This document shows, one piece after another, positions 7,259 through 16,723 of a DNA stretch of 64,000 nt. Positions within the stretch are counted from its first letter, which is position 1. The number at the start of each line of letters is the position of its first letter. The notes under the pieces were generated by a model. That model saw only the letters and a list, made by a program, of their open reading frames with translations. It searched no databases and was not told where the DNA came from. A program made the translations under genes and the position numbers. The stretch is from Pseudomonadota bacterium (lineage in GTDB: Bacteria; Bdellovibrionota; FAC87; UBA2466), in assembly GCA_009927165.1 (NCBI GenBank), contig RFNO01000107.1, positions 1-64,000 of the forward strand, in the 5' to 3' direction.

Positions 7259-9256
7259 ATGATAATTTCGCCCAGCGTCATGAATCAAAATCGCCAAAAA
7301 TTCAGCTTTTTGCCGACGAATTCCACTGAGATGAAAGCTCGAGGATGGGAACAGGTGGATGTCGTTTTTGTTACTGGAGACGCGTATGTTGACCATCCCA
7401 GTTTTGCAATGGCGATATTGGGTAGAGTGCTTGAACGAGAAGGTTTTCGAGTTGCCATTTTAAGCCAACCAGATTGGAAGTCTTGCGAAGCGTGGAAGGA
7501 ATTTGGGAAGCCAAGATTATTTTTTGCCATTAGCGCAGGAAATATGGATTCCATGATCAATCATTATACGGCCAACAAAAAAGTAAGAAATGATGATGCT
7601 TATTCTCCCGGCGGAAAAATTGGCCTACGACCTGACCGGGCAACTTTGGCTTATTGTCAGAGAGCGAGGGAAGCTTATTCGAGTGTTCCTGTTATCGCTG
7701 GAGGAGTGGAAGCATCGCTTCGCCGGTTGGCTCATTACGATTACTGGAGTGATACTGTAAAGCGCTCGATAGTTCTTGATTCCAAAGCTGACCTTGTTGT
7801 TTTTGGAATGGGAGAAAAACCGATCATTGAAATTGCTCGGCGCTTGAAAAAAGGGGAGTCGGTAAAGCACTTGCGTGACATGCGGGGAGTTGCTTATGCA
7901 TTGGGCGCTAGTGAACCTCGACCAACAGAATTTGAAGGAAGAGCTGCTATCCAATTACCCAGTTTCGATCAAGTCAAAACTGATCGCTTTCAGTTCGCCG
8001 AAGCTACTAAGCTGATACATCTTCACACCAATCCTTTTAATGCTCATTTGCTTATTCAAGATCACGACAAGCAAGCTGTAGTAACAACCCCACCAACTCT
8101 TCCTGTCAGCAAAGAAGAAATGGATGGTATCTATGATTTGCCTTATTCAAGGCGACCGCATCCTCGATACAAAGAACCGATTCCAGCTTACGAGATGATC
8201 AAAGACTCAGTTACTATCATGAGAGGTTGTTTCGGAGGCTGTACTTTTTGTTCGATTACGGCCCATCAAGGAAGAATTATCCAATCTCGATCTCAACAAT
8301 CCATTTTGAAAGAAATAAACAAAATGACCGAGGACTCCCAGTTTAAAGGGACTATCAGTGATATCGGAGGACCAACTGCAAACATGTATGAAATGCGTTG
8401 CACGCGCCCTGATATAGAAAAGAAGTGCCGGAGGCAGTCGTGCGTGCATCCTACCATTTGCAAACTTTTAGGAACCGATCACGGTCCCTTAGTAGATCTG
8501 ATGAAAAAAGCGCGTAATCAGCCTGGAGTGAAAAAGGTTCTGGTGGCCAGCGGTATTCGAATGGATCTGGCTCAGCTTTCAGAAGAGTACATGAACGAGC
8601 TAGCAGCTCATCATGTAGGCGGATTATTGAAGGTGGCGCCTGAACACTCCGAAAAAGAAGTTCTTAATCTCATGAAAAAGCCCGATGCAGAGAACTTTGA
8701 AACCTTTTCTACAGAGTTTAGAAAAGCGACTGAAAAAGCCGGAAAGCCGAAACAATACATCGTTCCGTATTTTATTGCCAGTCATCCAGGTTCTTCTGTT
8801 GAAAGCATGATTGAGCTTGCGTTATTTTTGAAAAGAAACGGATACAAACCGGATCAAGTGCAGGATTTTATTCCAGCTCCATTTGATGTTGCTACCTGTA
8901 TGTACCATACGGGTTTGGATCCCTTCACAAAAAAAGAAGTATACGTCGCCAAACATTTGCGCGAACGAAAAGTTCAAAAAGCCCTTCTTCAGTTTTTTAA
9001 ACCCGAAAACTATTTTGAAGTAAGGAAGGCTCTAGAAGCTGCGGGCCGAACCGACTTGATTGGGCAGGGTTGTGACGCTCTCATTCCAGCGGTTGCTCCC
9101 AGAGAAGCTCTAGAGAAGCGGAGGAGTATTTCTGCAAAAATGCTGCGCGGAGAGTTTGTTCATCGAGTACAAACTCCTCCGCGAGCCAATAAGGGATACC
9201 GACCGAATCGTCCCACTGCTGTGAGACGAGACTTAACTTTACAAGCTTTGGTCTGA
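7259..9256 (+). CDS. ygiQ: YgiQ family radical SAM protein
   Basis: This is the UPF0313/YgiQ family. The N-terminal domain carries VTGDAYVDHPSF, and the radical SAM core binds a 4Fe-4S cluster through RGCFGGCTFC (CxxxCxxC, about residues 324-331 with the start used here). The C-terminal part has the family signature VKVAPEHSEKEVLNLMKKP-like sequence and the QDFIPAP region. The reaction of the family is not established. The ORF-track start at 7154 would overlap the divergent amidotransferase start; I prefer ATG 7259, although ATG 7280 is also possible and neither has a strong SD. Its last 18 nt overlap the convergent gene. Confidence 0.9.
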   Translation: MIISPSVMNQNRQKFSFLPTNSTEMKARGWEQVDVVFVTGDAYVDHPSFAMAILGRVLEREGFRVAILSQPDWKSCEAWKEFGKPRLFFAISAGNMDSMINHYTANKKVRNDDAYSPGGKIGLRPDRATLAYCQRAREAYSSVPVIAGGVEASLRRLAHYDYWSDTVKRSIVLDSKADLVVFGMGEKPIIEIARRLKKGESVKHLRDMRGVAYALGASEPRPTEFEGRAAIQLPSFDQVKTDRFQFAEATKLIHLHTNPFNAHLLIQDHDKQAVVTTPPTLPVSKEEMDGIYDLPYSRRPHPRYKEPIPAYEMIKDSVTIMRGCFGGCTFCSITAHQGRIIQSRSQQSILKEINKMTEDSQFKGTISDIGGPTANMYEMRCTRPDIEKKCRRQSCVHPTICKLLGTDHGPLVDLMKKARNQPGVKKVLVASGIRMDLAQLSEEYMNELAAHHVGGLLKVAPEHSEKEVLNLMKKPDAENFETFSTEFRKATEKAGKPKQYIVPYFIASHPGSSVESMIELALFLKRNGYKPDQVQDFIPAPFDVATCMYHTGLDPFTKKEVYVAKHLRERKVQKALLQFFKPENYFEVRKALEAAGRTDLIGQGCDALIPAVAPREALEKRRSISAKMLRGEFVHRVQTPPRANKGYRPNRPTAVRRDLTLQALV

Positions 9257-10159
9257 CTTTCTATTTCGGCGAATGACAAAGAAAGTGCCGATCAAAGTAC
9301 CGACCATTACCAAAGCCAAGGGAAATAAGTTCTTGCCCACAAATGCACTCATTTCTGCATAGGCAAGTTTAGCTTTGCTTTTAAACTTGTCAGAACGGCC
9401 AGCGTTTTCCGCTTCCTGGTCTACAAAAGCGTTAAGCTCGTCTGTTTCTTGGTTTTCAGCGGTTTTGCCGCGACGATGATGCCGCTTTTTTCGCCACTTT
9501 TTCTTGTGTTTGGAATCGATATCTCGCCCTTGTTCACTTTCCGGGGAAGAAGGCGTGACTTCCGAGTTGGGTTGGGACCCTTTGTTTTCGACACCTGAGT
9601 TTTCTTGGTTCTCCGCAGTAGCGATAAGAGACGCGATATCTTTTTCTACTACTTCATTTTTAACAGTTTCTGCGGGTTTTTCAGTTTCTTCTTTAGCTAA
9701 TAAAAACGATTGTTCATTGGTCACGACGGGTGCATTGGCTGTGACTTCAGTAACGGGCGCAGTTGCTGGAACCTCTTCAACAGTTTCAGAAGGCGTAACA
9801 CTTGCCACCGCTTCAGGCTCTACTGTTTCTGGAGCCTTTTCAGCTGGAACTGCGAAAGCACTTGTTCCTTCAGTAACCTCATCGTTGCTGACACTATCCT
9901 CTTTATTTTCATTATTTGAGGTTTCTTGAGCAGCGCTGGCTTCAGGAGCCACCGTTTCAGGTACTACAAAAGCTTCTTTATCTGAGGAATTTGATTCCGT
10001 GCTAGCCTCAGTATTTTGATTCTCAGAGCTTTCGCTGCTGGCTTCGGAAGAGAGCCCTTCCAATCCTGATACTTGGGATTTGGTGTGGGAGCAGGAAACG
10101 CAGAGGAAGAGAAATCCGGCTGCGAGAGTCAGTAAATTAAGTGAAAGAAATTTTTTCAT
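9239..10159 (-). CDS. Acidic low-complexity envelope protein with C-terminal membrane anchor
   Basis: No family is recognised. The 306 residues begin with a signal sequence ending in VSCSHTK, a weak lipobox (Cys at -3), so lipoprotein processing is uncertain. Residues about 35-200 are low complexity, rich in Glu, Ala, Ser, Val and Thr. Then comes a basic patch (KHKKKWRKKRHHRRGK, about 218-233), an acidic stretch, and a C-terminal membrane helix (FPLALVMVGTLIGTFFVI) followed by RRNRK. This layout suggests a periplasm-spanning or surface-exposed tether with both ends in membranes. The basic patch could bind an anionic polymer. All of that is inference from composition. Confidence 0.65.
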   Translation of the reverse strand: MKKFLSLNLLTLAAGFLFLCVSCSHTKSQVSGLEGLSSEASSESSENQNTEASTESNSSDKEAFVVPETVAPEASAAQETSNNENKEDSVSNDEVTEGTSAFAVPAEKAPETVEPEAVASVTPSETVEEVPATAPVTEVTANAPVVTNEQSFLLAKEETEKPAETVKNEVVEKDIASLIATAENQENSGVENKGSQPNSEVTPSSPESEQGRDIDSKHKKKWRKKRHHRRGKTAENQETDELNAFVDQEAENAGRSDKFKSKAKLAYAEMSAFVGKNLFPLALVMVGTLIGTFFVIRRNRKSDQSL

Positions 10160-10319
10160 GGAACACTGTCCTTGGTTTAAGTGGATTCAAACTTGTATCG
10201 ACGACCAACCCAAAGGACTTAAGAAAAAAAATCTGGATAGCCAATACTGGCAAGGGTTTCCGGCTGAGTATTCAATTAAAGAACTTGATTATTCACGGGA
10301 GGGTTTGGTCGAAGTTTAA
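10158..10319 (+). CDS. Possible small protein, 53 residues
   Basis: An ORF starting at ATG 10158 encodes MEHCPWFKWIQTCIDDQPKG followed by 33 more residues with a balanced, protein-like composition (Trp, Tyr, Asp, Lys). It fills the gap between two minus-strand genes, shares its CATG start with the minus-strand envelope gene and overlaps the LOG gene tail by 44 nt. There is no good SD. I list it because codon choice looks like real coding sequence, but chance is not excluded. Confidence 0.3.
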   Translation: MEHCPWFKWIQTCIDDQPKGLKKKNLDSQYWQGFPAEYSIKELDYSREGLVEV

Positions 10320-11067
10320 GATTACTCGCTGTGGCTTGGATAGTCGTAAGGGCAACTTTGGGGTCGTCCGTGATCGTGAGATAGGTCAGATCTTCTTGGG
10401 AAATAGCGCCCTGAGTAAGCAGGGTATTCTTCATCCAGTCTGTGAGCCCTTTCCAATAATCAGAGCCCATTAAGACCACCGGAAAATGATAGAGTTTGCC
10501 GGTTTGTATCAAAGTCAACGCTTCAAAAAACTCATCGAGTGTTCCAAAGCCTCCTGGCAACACCACGAAGGCAATCGAGTATTTCACCAGAATAACTTTA
10601 CGAACAAAAAAATAGTAAAAAGTAACAACTTTGCTTAGGTACCGGTTGGGTGCTTGCTCGTGGGGCAGAATAATATTGGCTCCGACTGACAGCTGCTTAC
10701 CCTCGAGGCCGCCGCGGCTCGCGGCTTCCATGATACCTGGACCTCCGCCCGTGATGATATTAAATCCCCCTTCGGCGAGAATCTTCGAAGTTTTTCTAGC
10801 AAGTTCATAATAAGGATGCCCCTCCGGAAATCGGGCAGAACCAAAAACGGTGACTGAGGGTCCTATAAAATGAAATGCCCGAAATCCCTTGATGAACTCT
10901 AGTGAAATCCTGAGTACTCTCAGAGCTTCATTGAAACGGGAGTGGGCACCCGCTAGAAAGTTGGCTTCGCCCATAAGATAGGGTTGGTCCCCAATCTTAT
11001 TTGGAATTGGCCGAAGTAATTTCCGTAAAAAGTTTTTAATTCGTTGCCACATTTTTCTTATTTGCAT
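10276..11067 (-). CDS. LOG family protein (lysine decarboxylase-like/TIGR00730)
   Basis: A Rossmann-fold protein of the LOG (LONELY GUY) family. Motifs are VTVFGSARFPEG, GGFNIITGGGPGIMEAASRGG and the signature PGGFGTLDEFFEALTLIQTG. Many members cut nucleoside 5'-monophosphates to free base and ribose 5-phosphate; plant and bacterial LOGs make cytokinins, while others act on purine or pyrimidine nucleotides. The N-terminal extension of about 45 residues resembles the larger PpnN-like and lipid-associated subtypes rather than short LOGs. The start overlaps the upstream peptidase gene by 32 nt; an internal ATG at 11052 is an alternative. Substrate unknown. Confidence 0.85.
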   Translation of the reverse strand: MQIRKMWQRIKNFLRKLLRPIPNKIGDQPYLMGEANFLAGAHSRFNEALRVLRISLEFIKGFRAFHFIGPSVTVFGSARFPEGHPYYELARKTSKILAEGGFNIITGGGPGIMEAASRGGLEGKQLSVGANIILPHEQAPNRYLSKVVTFYYFFVRKVILVKYSIAFVVLPGGFGTLDEFFEALTLIQTGKLYHFPVVLMGSDYWKGLTDWMKNTLLTQGAISQEDLTYLTITDDPKVALTTIQATASNLKLRPNPPVNNQVL

Positions 11068-13066
11068 TCATTCTATCGAAAAAGGGCGCAATGCTTTCCA
11101 GGGTATTTCGACCAAATGATTCGAATTTTAATGCTGGAGTAATGCGCCAGGGTTGCTCTACGTACCCAGAATTAATTTTTAAATTTTTTCCACGTTCAAT
11201 AATGGCTTGAGCCCATGGCTCTTGTATCGCTTGTAATGGCGCATGCATTTCAAAAAGTTTCACTAAGTTTTCTTGCTCTCGATTTGCCTTGATTTTCTGA
11301 AGCAGCCCCAGCACTTCAACTGCAACATCGTGAAATTTAGCATAATCTTTTACTCTCAGAATTTGATTGCTTGGCTTCATTGGCTGTTTGTTCCTTGATG
11401 CCCACTCGATTGCCCCCTTTTCCAGCAGCTCATGGATAAAAAGCCAGTGACCTCTTTGGTGCGCCTCCGTGAAAGTTCTTTGGCCTGAAGTCCTCCTCAA
11501 AAAATCAACTAAGTAGAGATCGTATTGTGCGTGTAACAGTTTCTTTGCTTCGTCGGCATCTTTGTACAGTCCAACTTCAACCAAAATCGGATCGCCCGCA
11601 AAAACCAGAGCAGTGAGATCGGCGCGCTGCTCTTCTAAAGCACTGGCAAGACTTCCCAGTGCAGAAATGGGGTCCTCATTTTTTTCAAATTTACTCTCGT
11701 CATAAGTGCCAGAACCGTGACCAATGATTTCGTGAAGCAGAACAAGCACTCTGTATACTTTTTCCCTGGCAAGGAGTAACTCCTCTGTTTTTTCGGAGGG
11801 GCCATATTCCCTCAAGACTTCTTTCCATAGACCTACGATGTCAGGGGCTGACGATTCTCCTGGGAGCGGAAGCCGGATTACGTTTTTAGCTCCAACATCT
11901 CTTCGTATATCATCAAAATTCGGAAGGTTGTAGCCTCCGGTGCGGTAGGAGGAAATTTCCTGAAAGTAGTAAACCATAATAGCCGGAGGTGCATAGTCTT
12001 TCGGAAATGTCTTTTTGAAGGCTCCATAAGGCATTCGGTTTTCGAAATACTGAGCGTGGCTAGCTAGAGACTGGGCTGTCTTGCTGACTTCGGGATCTAC
12101 AACTTGAACATAGGTCTCCCAGGAACCAATTTTCGCCAGCCAATCTTCGTAGACCTCAACCCACCCCATCATAAAATCTACCGGCGAATTAGCACGGTCT
12201 TTGACCCAAGAAATATTGGCATTCCTGAAATCATCAATCTCACCCTTTTCAAAATACTTGATCATGAATTCGATCTGCTTTTGTTGCTCGTCGGAAGCCG
12301 AAAAGGCTTTTGCTTCCTTAAGTTGGTTCACGATTTCAACAAGTCTTTCTCCGACAAATCCTGGGAGGGCCACCGTTTGCCTTTCTGCAGATAAAGCTTG
12401 TCCCTTCTTAATAATCCTCGTGTTTAAAGAGGGAACGAACCTTTTCCCAAGTTGTGAATTCACTTCATCTGCAGTAACTCCTTTTTGATACAAATTTCCA
12501 CCGCAGTCTTCTAACCCGAGGCCTTTGGGATCTTCCGGTTGCCTTTGAACTTCATAATTTTTATCAATTAATAACTTTACGATTTCAGTCTTGATTTCAG
12601 CTGGAAGGCTTTTTGTATGTTTTGAAAGGAGCGTCTTCAATTTTGTGCTGGGAACCTTGCTTAAAACATATTTGCGATTCGAACTTGAGTAGGGCCCAGA
12701 TTGATCGAGAAATTTAGCGGCATACCCGATAAATTCCGTGAATCCGGCTCGGCCCAAAAGAGTTTTGGTGGATTTGATTTCATCAGCTGAAAGGGAGTTC
12801 TCTAAAAAGTTTTTTATAGTCAAGCCATGGCGATGATTCTGGTAAAACAAGAGGTCTCTACCTACTCGAGCAGCTTCTAAAAGATGAAAAGCAAAACGCT
12901 TTTCCTTGTCACCTAAGCGATTCCAAACTTGTTCTCGTCTTGCCGCGTTTTCAATTCGGATAAATCTGGGAACTGGTAGCGGGGCTGAGGATTGACTCTC
13001 TGTTGCGGAAAAAACGGACATGGCGAAAGAAAGTATTCCACAAAAAAGGCAAAGCAACAAACGCAT
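11036..13066 (-). CDS. Secreted M49 (dipeptidyl-peptidase III-like) zinc peptidase
   Basis: M49 peptidases remove dipeptides from the N terminus of short peptides. The zinc motif is HEIIGHGSG (HExxGH, His445 and His450) with the third ligand Glu in LEEQRADLTAL (about 478-482), as in the family. At 676 residues the length is normal. I moved the start from 13084 to ATG 13066, because GGGAGGACTGGGTT places an SD 8 nt before it and it gives a clean signal peptide (MRLLLCLFCGILSFAMSVFSA). Most characterised DPP III enzymes are cytosolic, so this one probably works in the periplasm or outside, perhaps in scavenging peptides. It overlaps the LOG gene. Confidence 0.88.
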   Translation of the reverse strand: MRLLLCLFCGILSFAMSVFSATESQSSAPLPVPRFIRIENAARREQVWNRLGDKEKRFAFHLLEAARVGRDLLFYQNHRHGLTIKNFLENSLSADEIKSTKTLLGRAGFTEFIGYAAKFLDQSGPYSSSNRKYVLSKVPSTKLKTLLSKHTKSLPAEIKTEIVKLLIDKNYEVQRQPEDPKGLGLEDCGGNLYQKGVTADEVNSQLGKRFVPSLNTRIIKKGQALSAERQTVALPGFVGERLVEIVNQLKEAKAFSASDEQQKQIEFMIKYFEKGEIDDFRNANISWVKDRANSPVDFMMGWVEVYEDWLAKIGSWETYVQVVDPEVSKTAQSLASHAQYFENRMPYGAFKKTFPKDYAPPAIMVYYFQEISSYRTGGYNLPNFDDIRRDVGAKNVIRLPLPGESSAPDIVGLWKEVLREYGPSEKTEELLLAREKVYRVLVLLHEIIGHGSGTYDESKFEKNEDPISALGSLASALEEQRADLTALVFAGDPILVEVGLYKDADEAKKLLHAQYDLYLVDFLRRTSGQRTFTEAHQRGHWLFIHELLEKGAIEWASRNKQPMKPSNQILRVKDYAKFHDVAVEVLGLLQKIKANREQENLVKLFEMHAPLQAIQEPWAQAIIERGKNLKINSGYVEQPWRITPALKFESFGRNTLESIAPFFDRMNANKKNVATN

Positions 13067-13173
13067 AACCCAGTCCTCCCACATTTCAAAAGAAAAGAGA
13101 TATTAAAGCTCGCAGCAGGGTTTGGGGTCAATCTGCTTTGCGAGTTTTTCTGGGAAACAGTAAACTAAGCATT

Positions 13174-13800
13174 ATGGATAAGATTATTTGTTTGGGAAAA
13201 AACTATGCTGAGCATGCAAAAGAAATGGGTGAGGCAGTCCCAGAGAAACCGGTCATTTTTATAAAGCCTCCCAGCGTTCTAAAAAGCATCGAGCAAAACA
13301 CCCGAGTTGTTGAGGCGTTATTACCGAAAGACCAGGGTGAAGTTCATCATGAGTGTGAACTGGTTATTCGGCTAAAAAGAGGCGGCGAGAAGCTTACTGT
13401 GAAAGAGGCTATGGATTGCGTCGACGCCGTAACTATTGGCCTAGACATGACACTTCGTGACGTTCAGTTTCGTCTTAAGAAGCAAGGACAGCCCTGGACT
13501 GTGAGTAAGGTGTTTCGAGATTCGGCAATTGTTGGACCCTGGCTTACGCCCAAAGAACTTCCCCATTGGGCAAGCGAAAGATTTCAATTAGCCATAGATG
13601 GAAAAATCCGACAGGACGGGTCAGCTGAACTCATGCTTTTAAAAGTTCCGGAAGCTATTCAGTACATCAGTGAAAAGTTCCCATTGTGCCCAGGAGATTT
13701 AGTTTTCACCGGTACACCTCCTGGTGTGGGACCTGTGCACATGGGTACTCGAGCGGTGATCACCTGGGGTCCTATGAATTATGAGGTAATTTGGAGATGA
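13174..13800 (+). CDS. FAA hydrolase family protein (YcgM/FAHD1-like)
   Basis: The fumarylacetoacetate hydrolase fold family splits or decarboxylates 2-oxo acids such as acylpyruvates and oxaloacetate with Mg2+ or Mn2+. Recognisable motifs are CLGKNYAEHAKEMG at the N terminus, PVIFIKPPS, VHHECELVIRL (metal-binding Glu residues), TIGLDMTLRDVQ, GQPWTVSKVFRDSAIVGP and LVFTGTPPGVGPV. I shifted the start from 13138 to ATG 13174, where homologues of about 210 residues begin. The stop overlaps the start of the FAD oxidase gene (ATGA), so the pair may handle the same 2-hydroxy/2-oxo acid pathway; that is inference. Confidence 0.88.
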   Translation: MDKIICLGKNYAEHAKEMGEAVPEKPVIFIKPPSVLKSIEQNTRVVEALLPKDQGEVHHECELVIRLKRGGEKLTVKEAMDCVDAVTIGLDMTLRDVQFRLKKQGQPWTVSKVFRDSAIVGPWLTPKELPHWASERFQLAIDGKIRQDGSAELMLLKVPEAIQYISEKFPLCPGDLVFTGTPPGVGPVHMGTRAVITWGPMNYEVIWR

Positions 13801-15188
13801 CCGAAGAACTTTTGAAAAAACTCAGAGCTGCTGTTCCCTCGGCTATCATTCTCACCTCTGACGATGATTGCACGAATTACGGAATGGACTGGACCCGGAC
13901 CCCCGGGAAAGCTGGAGTAGTGGTTCTCCCGTCTTCAACACAGGATGTGTCAGTGGTTCTGCGTTTTTGTAACGAGAATAAGATTGCGGTTATTCCATCG
14001 GGAGGCCGGACAGGTCTTGCCGGTGGAGTGACAGCGACTCGCGGTGAATTAGCAATAAACATGAGCCGCATGAATAGGCTAGATCCAGTGGACTTGTTAG
14101 GTAGAACAGTGAGGGTGCAAGCGGGAGTCACCACACAATCACTTCACGAACATTGCGAAAGAGCTGGTCTGACATGGCCGATTGATCTTGCCTCAAAAGG
14201 CACCAGTCAAATTGGCGGAAATTTAGCTACAAACGCTGGGGGGGTTCGAGTCATTCGATATGGAATGGCAAGAAGATGGGTCAGTGCTATTCAAGCAGTG
14301 CTTATTTCAGGAGAGGTGATTGAACTGAATCAGGGACTTGAAAAAAATAATACAGGGTATGATCTGCTTCAGCTTTTGATTGGGAGCGAAGGTACGCTTG
14401 CCATCATTACTGAAGCGACGTTAAAACTGACTGTTCCCCCAATTCACTCCCACGTGTTTTTCTTTTCTTTGTCCCACTATAAAGCCCTTGAAAATCTCTA
14501 TGAAAAAGTCAGGCGCGGACCGTTCACACTCACAAGCTTTGAATTTTTTTCTGACAAATGTTTACAAAAAGTTGAGGCAAAGCTTCAGAAAAAATCTCGT
14601 TTGGAAAAGCCTTCAAGATTTTATGCATTAATCGATGTTGAAACAACAAGTGAAAATGCGCAATCGAAAGTGGATGGTTGGTTGGAAGATCTTATGGCCG
14701 ATGAAATTGTGGTGGATGGTTTAATCGCTGATGCTTCTGAGAGCCAGAAAGAAGTATGGGCTCTTAGGGAGAGCATTACCGAGAGTTTGCAAATGAGTGG
14801 AGCTGTACGAAAGTATGATCTGTGCGTGCCTGTAAAAAAAGCAGCTGATTTTCTTGATGAAGCACAGGCTCTTTTTGAGAAACTGAATTTACCAATCGAA
14901 TTATATGTTTTTGGACACTTTGGAGATGGAAGTCCCCATTTGAATTTTCTTAATGCACAGAACCTGCCGATTGAAGACTTTCATAGAGAAGTAAATCGTT
15001 ATGAATCCGAGCTCTACCCCCTTTTGAAAGCCTACTCAGGAAGTGTCTCAGCGGAGCATGGAGTGGGAATTCTTAAGAAAAATTGGGTTCTCTTCAGCAG
15101 AACACCGCAAGAGCTGCGTCTTTATAAGGCAGTCAAACAGGTATTTGACCCCAATGGCATTCTCAATCCCGGTAAGATCATCGATTAA
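13797..15188 (+). CDS. FAD-binding oxidase, GlcD/D-lactate dehydrogenase-like
   Basis: This is a VAO-type flavoenzyme of the GlcD group, oxidising D-2-hydroxy acids (glycolate, D-lactate or D-2-hydroxyglutarate) to 2-oxo acids. The FAD-binding N domain has PSGGRTGLAGG, TSQIGGNLATNAGG and GSEGTLAIITEATLKL. The C domain has GHFGDGSPHLNFL (metal or substrate His), VSAEHGVGILKKNW and DPNGILNPGKI. At 463 residues there is no fused Fe-S domain, so electrons must pass to a separate partner. The start is the ATG at 13797 (ATGA overlap with the FAA hydrolase), not the TTG at 13791. It overlaps the convergent gltX by 4 nt. Confidence 0.9.
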   Translation: MTEELLKKLRAAVPSAIILTSDDDCTNYGMDWTRTPGKAGVVVLPSSTQDVSVVLRFCNENKIAVIPSGGRTGLAGGVTATRGELAINMSRMNRLDPVDLLGRTVRVQAGVTTQSLHEHCERAGLTWPIDLASKGTSQIGGNLATNAGGVRVIRYGMARRWVSAIQAVLISGEVIELNQGLEKNNTGYDLLQLLIGSEGTLAIITEATLKLTVPPIHSHVFFFSLSHYKALENLYEKVRRGPFTLTSFEFFSDKCLQKVEAKLQKKSRLEKPSRFYALIDVETTSENAQSKVDGWLEDLMADEIVVDGLIADASESQKEVWALRESITESLQMSGAVRKYDLCVPVKKAADFLDEAQALFEKLNLPIELYVFGHFGDGSPHLNFLNAQNLPIEDFHREVNRYESELYPLLKAYSGSVSAEHGVGILKKNWVLFSRTPQELRLYKAVKQVFDPNGILNPGKIID

Positions 15189-16633
15189 CTATCTTTTTTC
15201 TTTTTAAGATAGTCTGAAGCCAATCGAATCCGTCTTCTGGACATTTCTTTTCCAAGAACCTGAATCGTTTCGAATAGCGGGGGAGAAACCATAGACCCTG
15301 AGACAACAATTCTGAGGGTCATGTAAAGATCCTTAGTCTTGATCCCCTTTTCTGCAACGTAAGCTTCACATGCACCTTTTATTTTCTCGGTTGTCCATTG
15401 GTCTAAGCCTTCAAACTTTTCCAGAAGCTCCACTAACCAATCGGCAGCATCTTTGCTAACAACCCCCTTTGGAGGAATGGGGGAGTTTTCGTAATTAAGA
15501 TCACCACTGAAAAAGAAATAAGTGTTGTCGATAAACTCTTCGAAAGCATTTACACGTTCTTTTACCAAGGGAATCATCTGAATGAGATAATCCTCATTAA
15601 AAACATCGTTTCTAAGCATTTGCGCCCATTCGCGATCGGTTTTCTTTTTTAAATATTGGCCATTCATCCAAAGTAGTTTTTGAATATCGAAAACAGGCCC
15701 GCCCAAGGAAAACCTATCCCAGCTAAACTTCTCAATCATTTCATCAGTCGAGAATATCTCTTGATCATTTCCAGGATTCCATCCCATCAGCGCTAGAAAG
15801 TTTCTTAAAACCTCTGGAAGGATCCCTTTCCGCTTATAGTAAAGAATACTGGTGGGGTGCTTTCGCTTGGAAATTTTAGATTTGTCTGGATTTCTCAATA
15901 AGTTTAAGTGTGTAAAATGGGGAGCTTCCCAACCAAAGGCTTGATATAACAAAACGTGTTTAGGAGTAGAGGAAACCCACTCTTCGCCACGGATGACGTG
16001 AGAAATTTTCATGAAATGGTCATCAACCACACTAGCCAAGTGATAAGTGGGAAACTTATCGGCCTTTAGAATCACCAAATCGTCGAGTTTCGAATTTTCA
16101 AATTCTACTTTTCCTCGAATACCATCTTCAAACGAAGTGGTTCCAGTTGTTGGGACTTTGAACCGGACTACGTGCTTCTCACCTTTTTCTGCTCTCTCTT
16201 GTGCTTCAGCCAACGAAATGTTGCGACAATGTCGGTCGTATCCCGGAGGGAGTTTACTCTCTGTTTGTTTTTTCCTAAGCTCTGCTAATCGATCTACGGT
16301 GCAGAAACAATAGTACGCATGTCCTTTTTTGACTAATTCCTCTGTCCACTGTTGATAAAGAGGTAATCGGGCACTTTGTTTATATGGCCCGTATTCTCCA
16401 CCTTTGTCTGGGCCTTCATCCCATTGAATTCCAAACCAGCGAATCGCATCTAAAATCATGGCCTCGCTTTCGGCTCGGTAACGGGTTTGATCCGTGTCTT
16501 CAATACGAATGATAAACTTGCCAGCGTGTTTTTTGGCAAAAACGTAATTAAAAAGGGCAATATAGGCAGTCCCGATATGGGGATCTCCGGTGGGAGAAGG
16601 GGCAATTCGCACTCTTACGTCTTTTTGCGTCAT
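15185..16633 (-). CDS. gltX: Glutamate-tRNA ligase
   Basis: GltX charges tRNA with glutamate. The class I signatures are RIAPSPTGDPHIGTAYIALFNY (HIGH-type motif HIGT) and SKISKRKHPTS (KMSKS-type motif). FIIRIEDTDQTRYR and IRWFGIQWDEGP are typical of the family. The 482 residues include the helical anticodon-binding domain at the C terminus. Whether it is discriminating or also charges tRNA-Gln cannot be told from sequence by eye. It is monocistronic, convergent with the oxidase gene and divergent from the KimA-like gene. Confidence 0.96.
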   Translation of the reverse strand: MTQKDVRVRIAPSPTGDPHIGTAYIALFNYVFAKKHAGKFIIRIEDTDQTRYRAESEAMILDAIRWFGIQWDEGPDKGGEYGPYKQSARLPLYQQWTEELVKKGHAYYCFCTVDRLAELRKKQTESKLPPGYDRHCRNISLAEAQERAEKGEKHVVRFKVPTTGTTSFEDGIRGKVEFENSKLDDLVILKADKFPTYHLASVVDDHFMKISHVIRGEEWVSSTPKHVLLYQAFGWEAPHFTHLNLLRNPDKSKISKRKHPTSILYYKRKGILPEVLRNFLALMGWNPGNDQEIFSTDEMIEKFSWDRFSLGGPVFDIQKLLWMNGQYLKKKTDREWAQMLRNDVFNEDYLIQMIPLVKERVNAFEEFIDNTYFFFSGDLNYENSPIPPKGVVSKDAADWLVELLEKFEGLDQWTTEKIKGACEAYVAEKGIKTKDLYMTLRIVVSGSMVSPPLFETIQVLGKEMSRRRIRLASDYLKKKKDS

Positions 16634-16723
16634 GGGTTTTCCTCAAGCTTTTTAGCTACCTTACAAGGTTTCTTGCTTTTAGTTAAGGCCCAGGAAACAG
16701 GGGGTTGTTACGCGACGCATTAC

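Noticed and set aside
9400-10060. Tandem DNA repeats in the acidic protein gene
   Set aside because: The protein is low complexity, but I see no exact repeat unit in the DNA.
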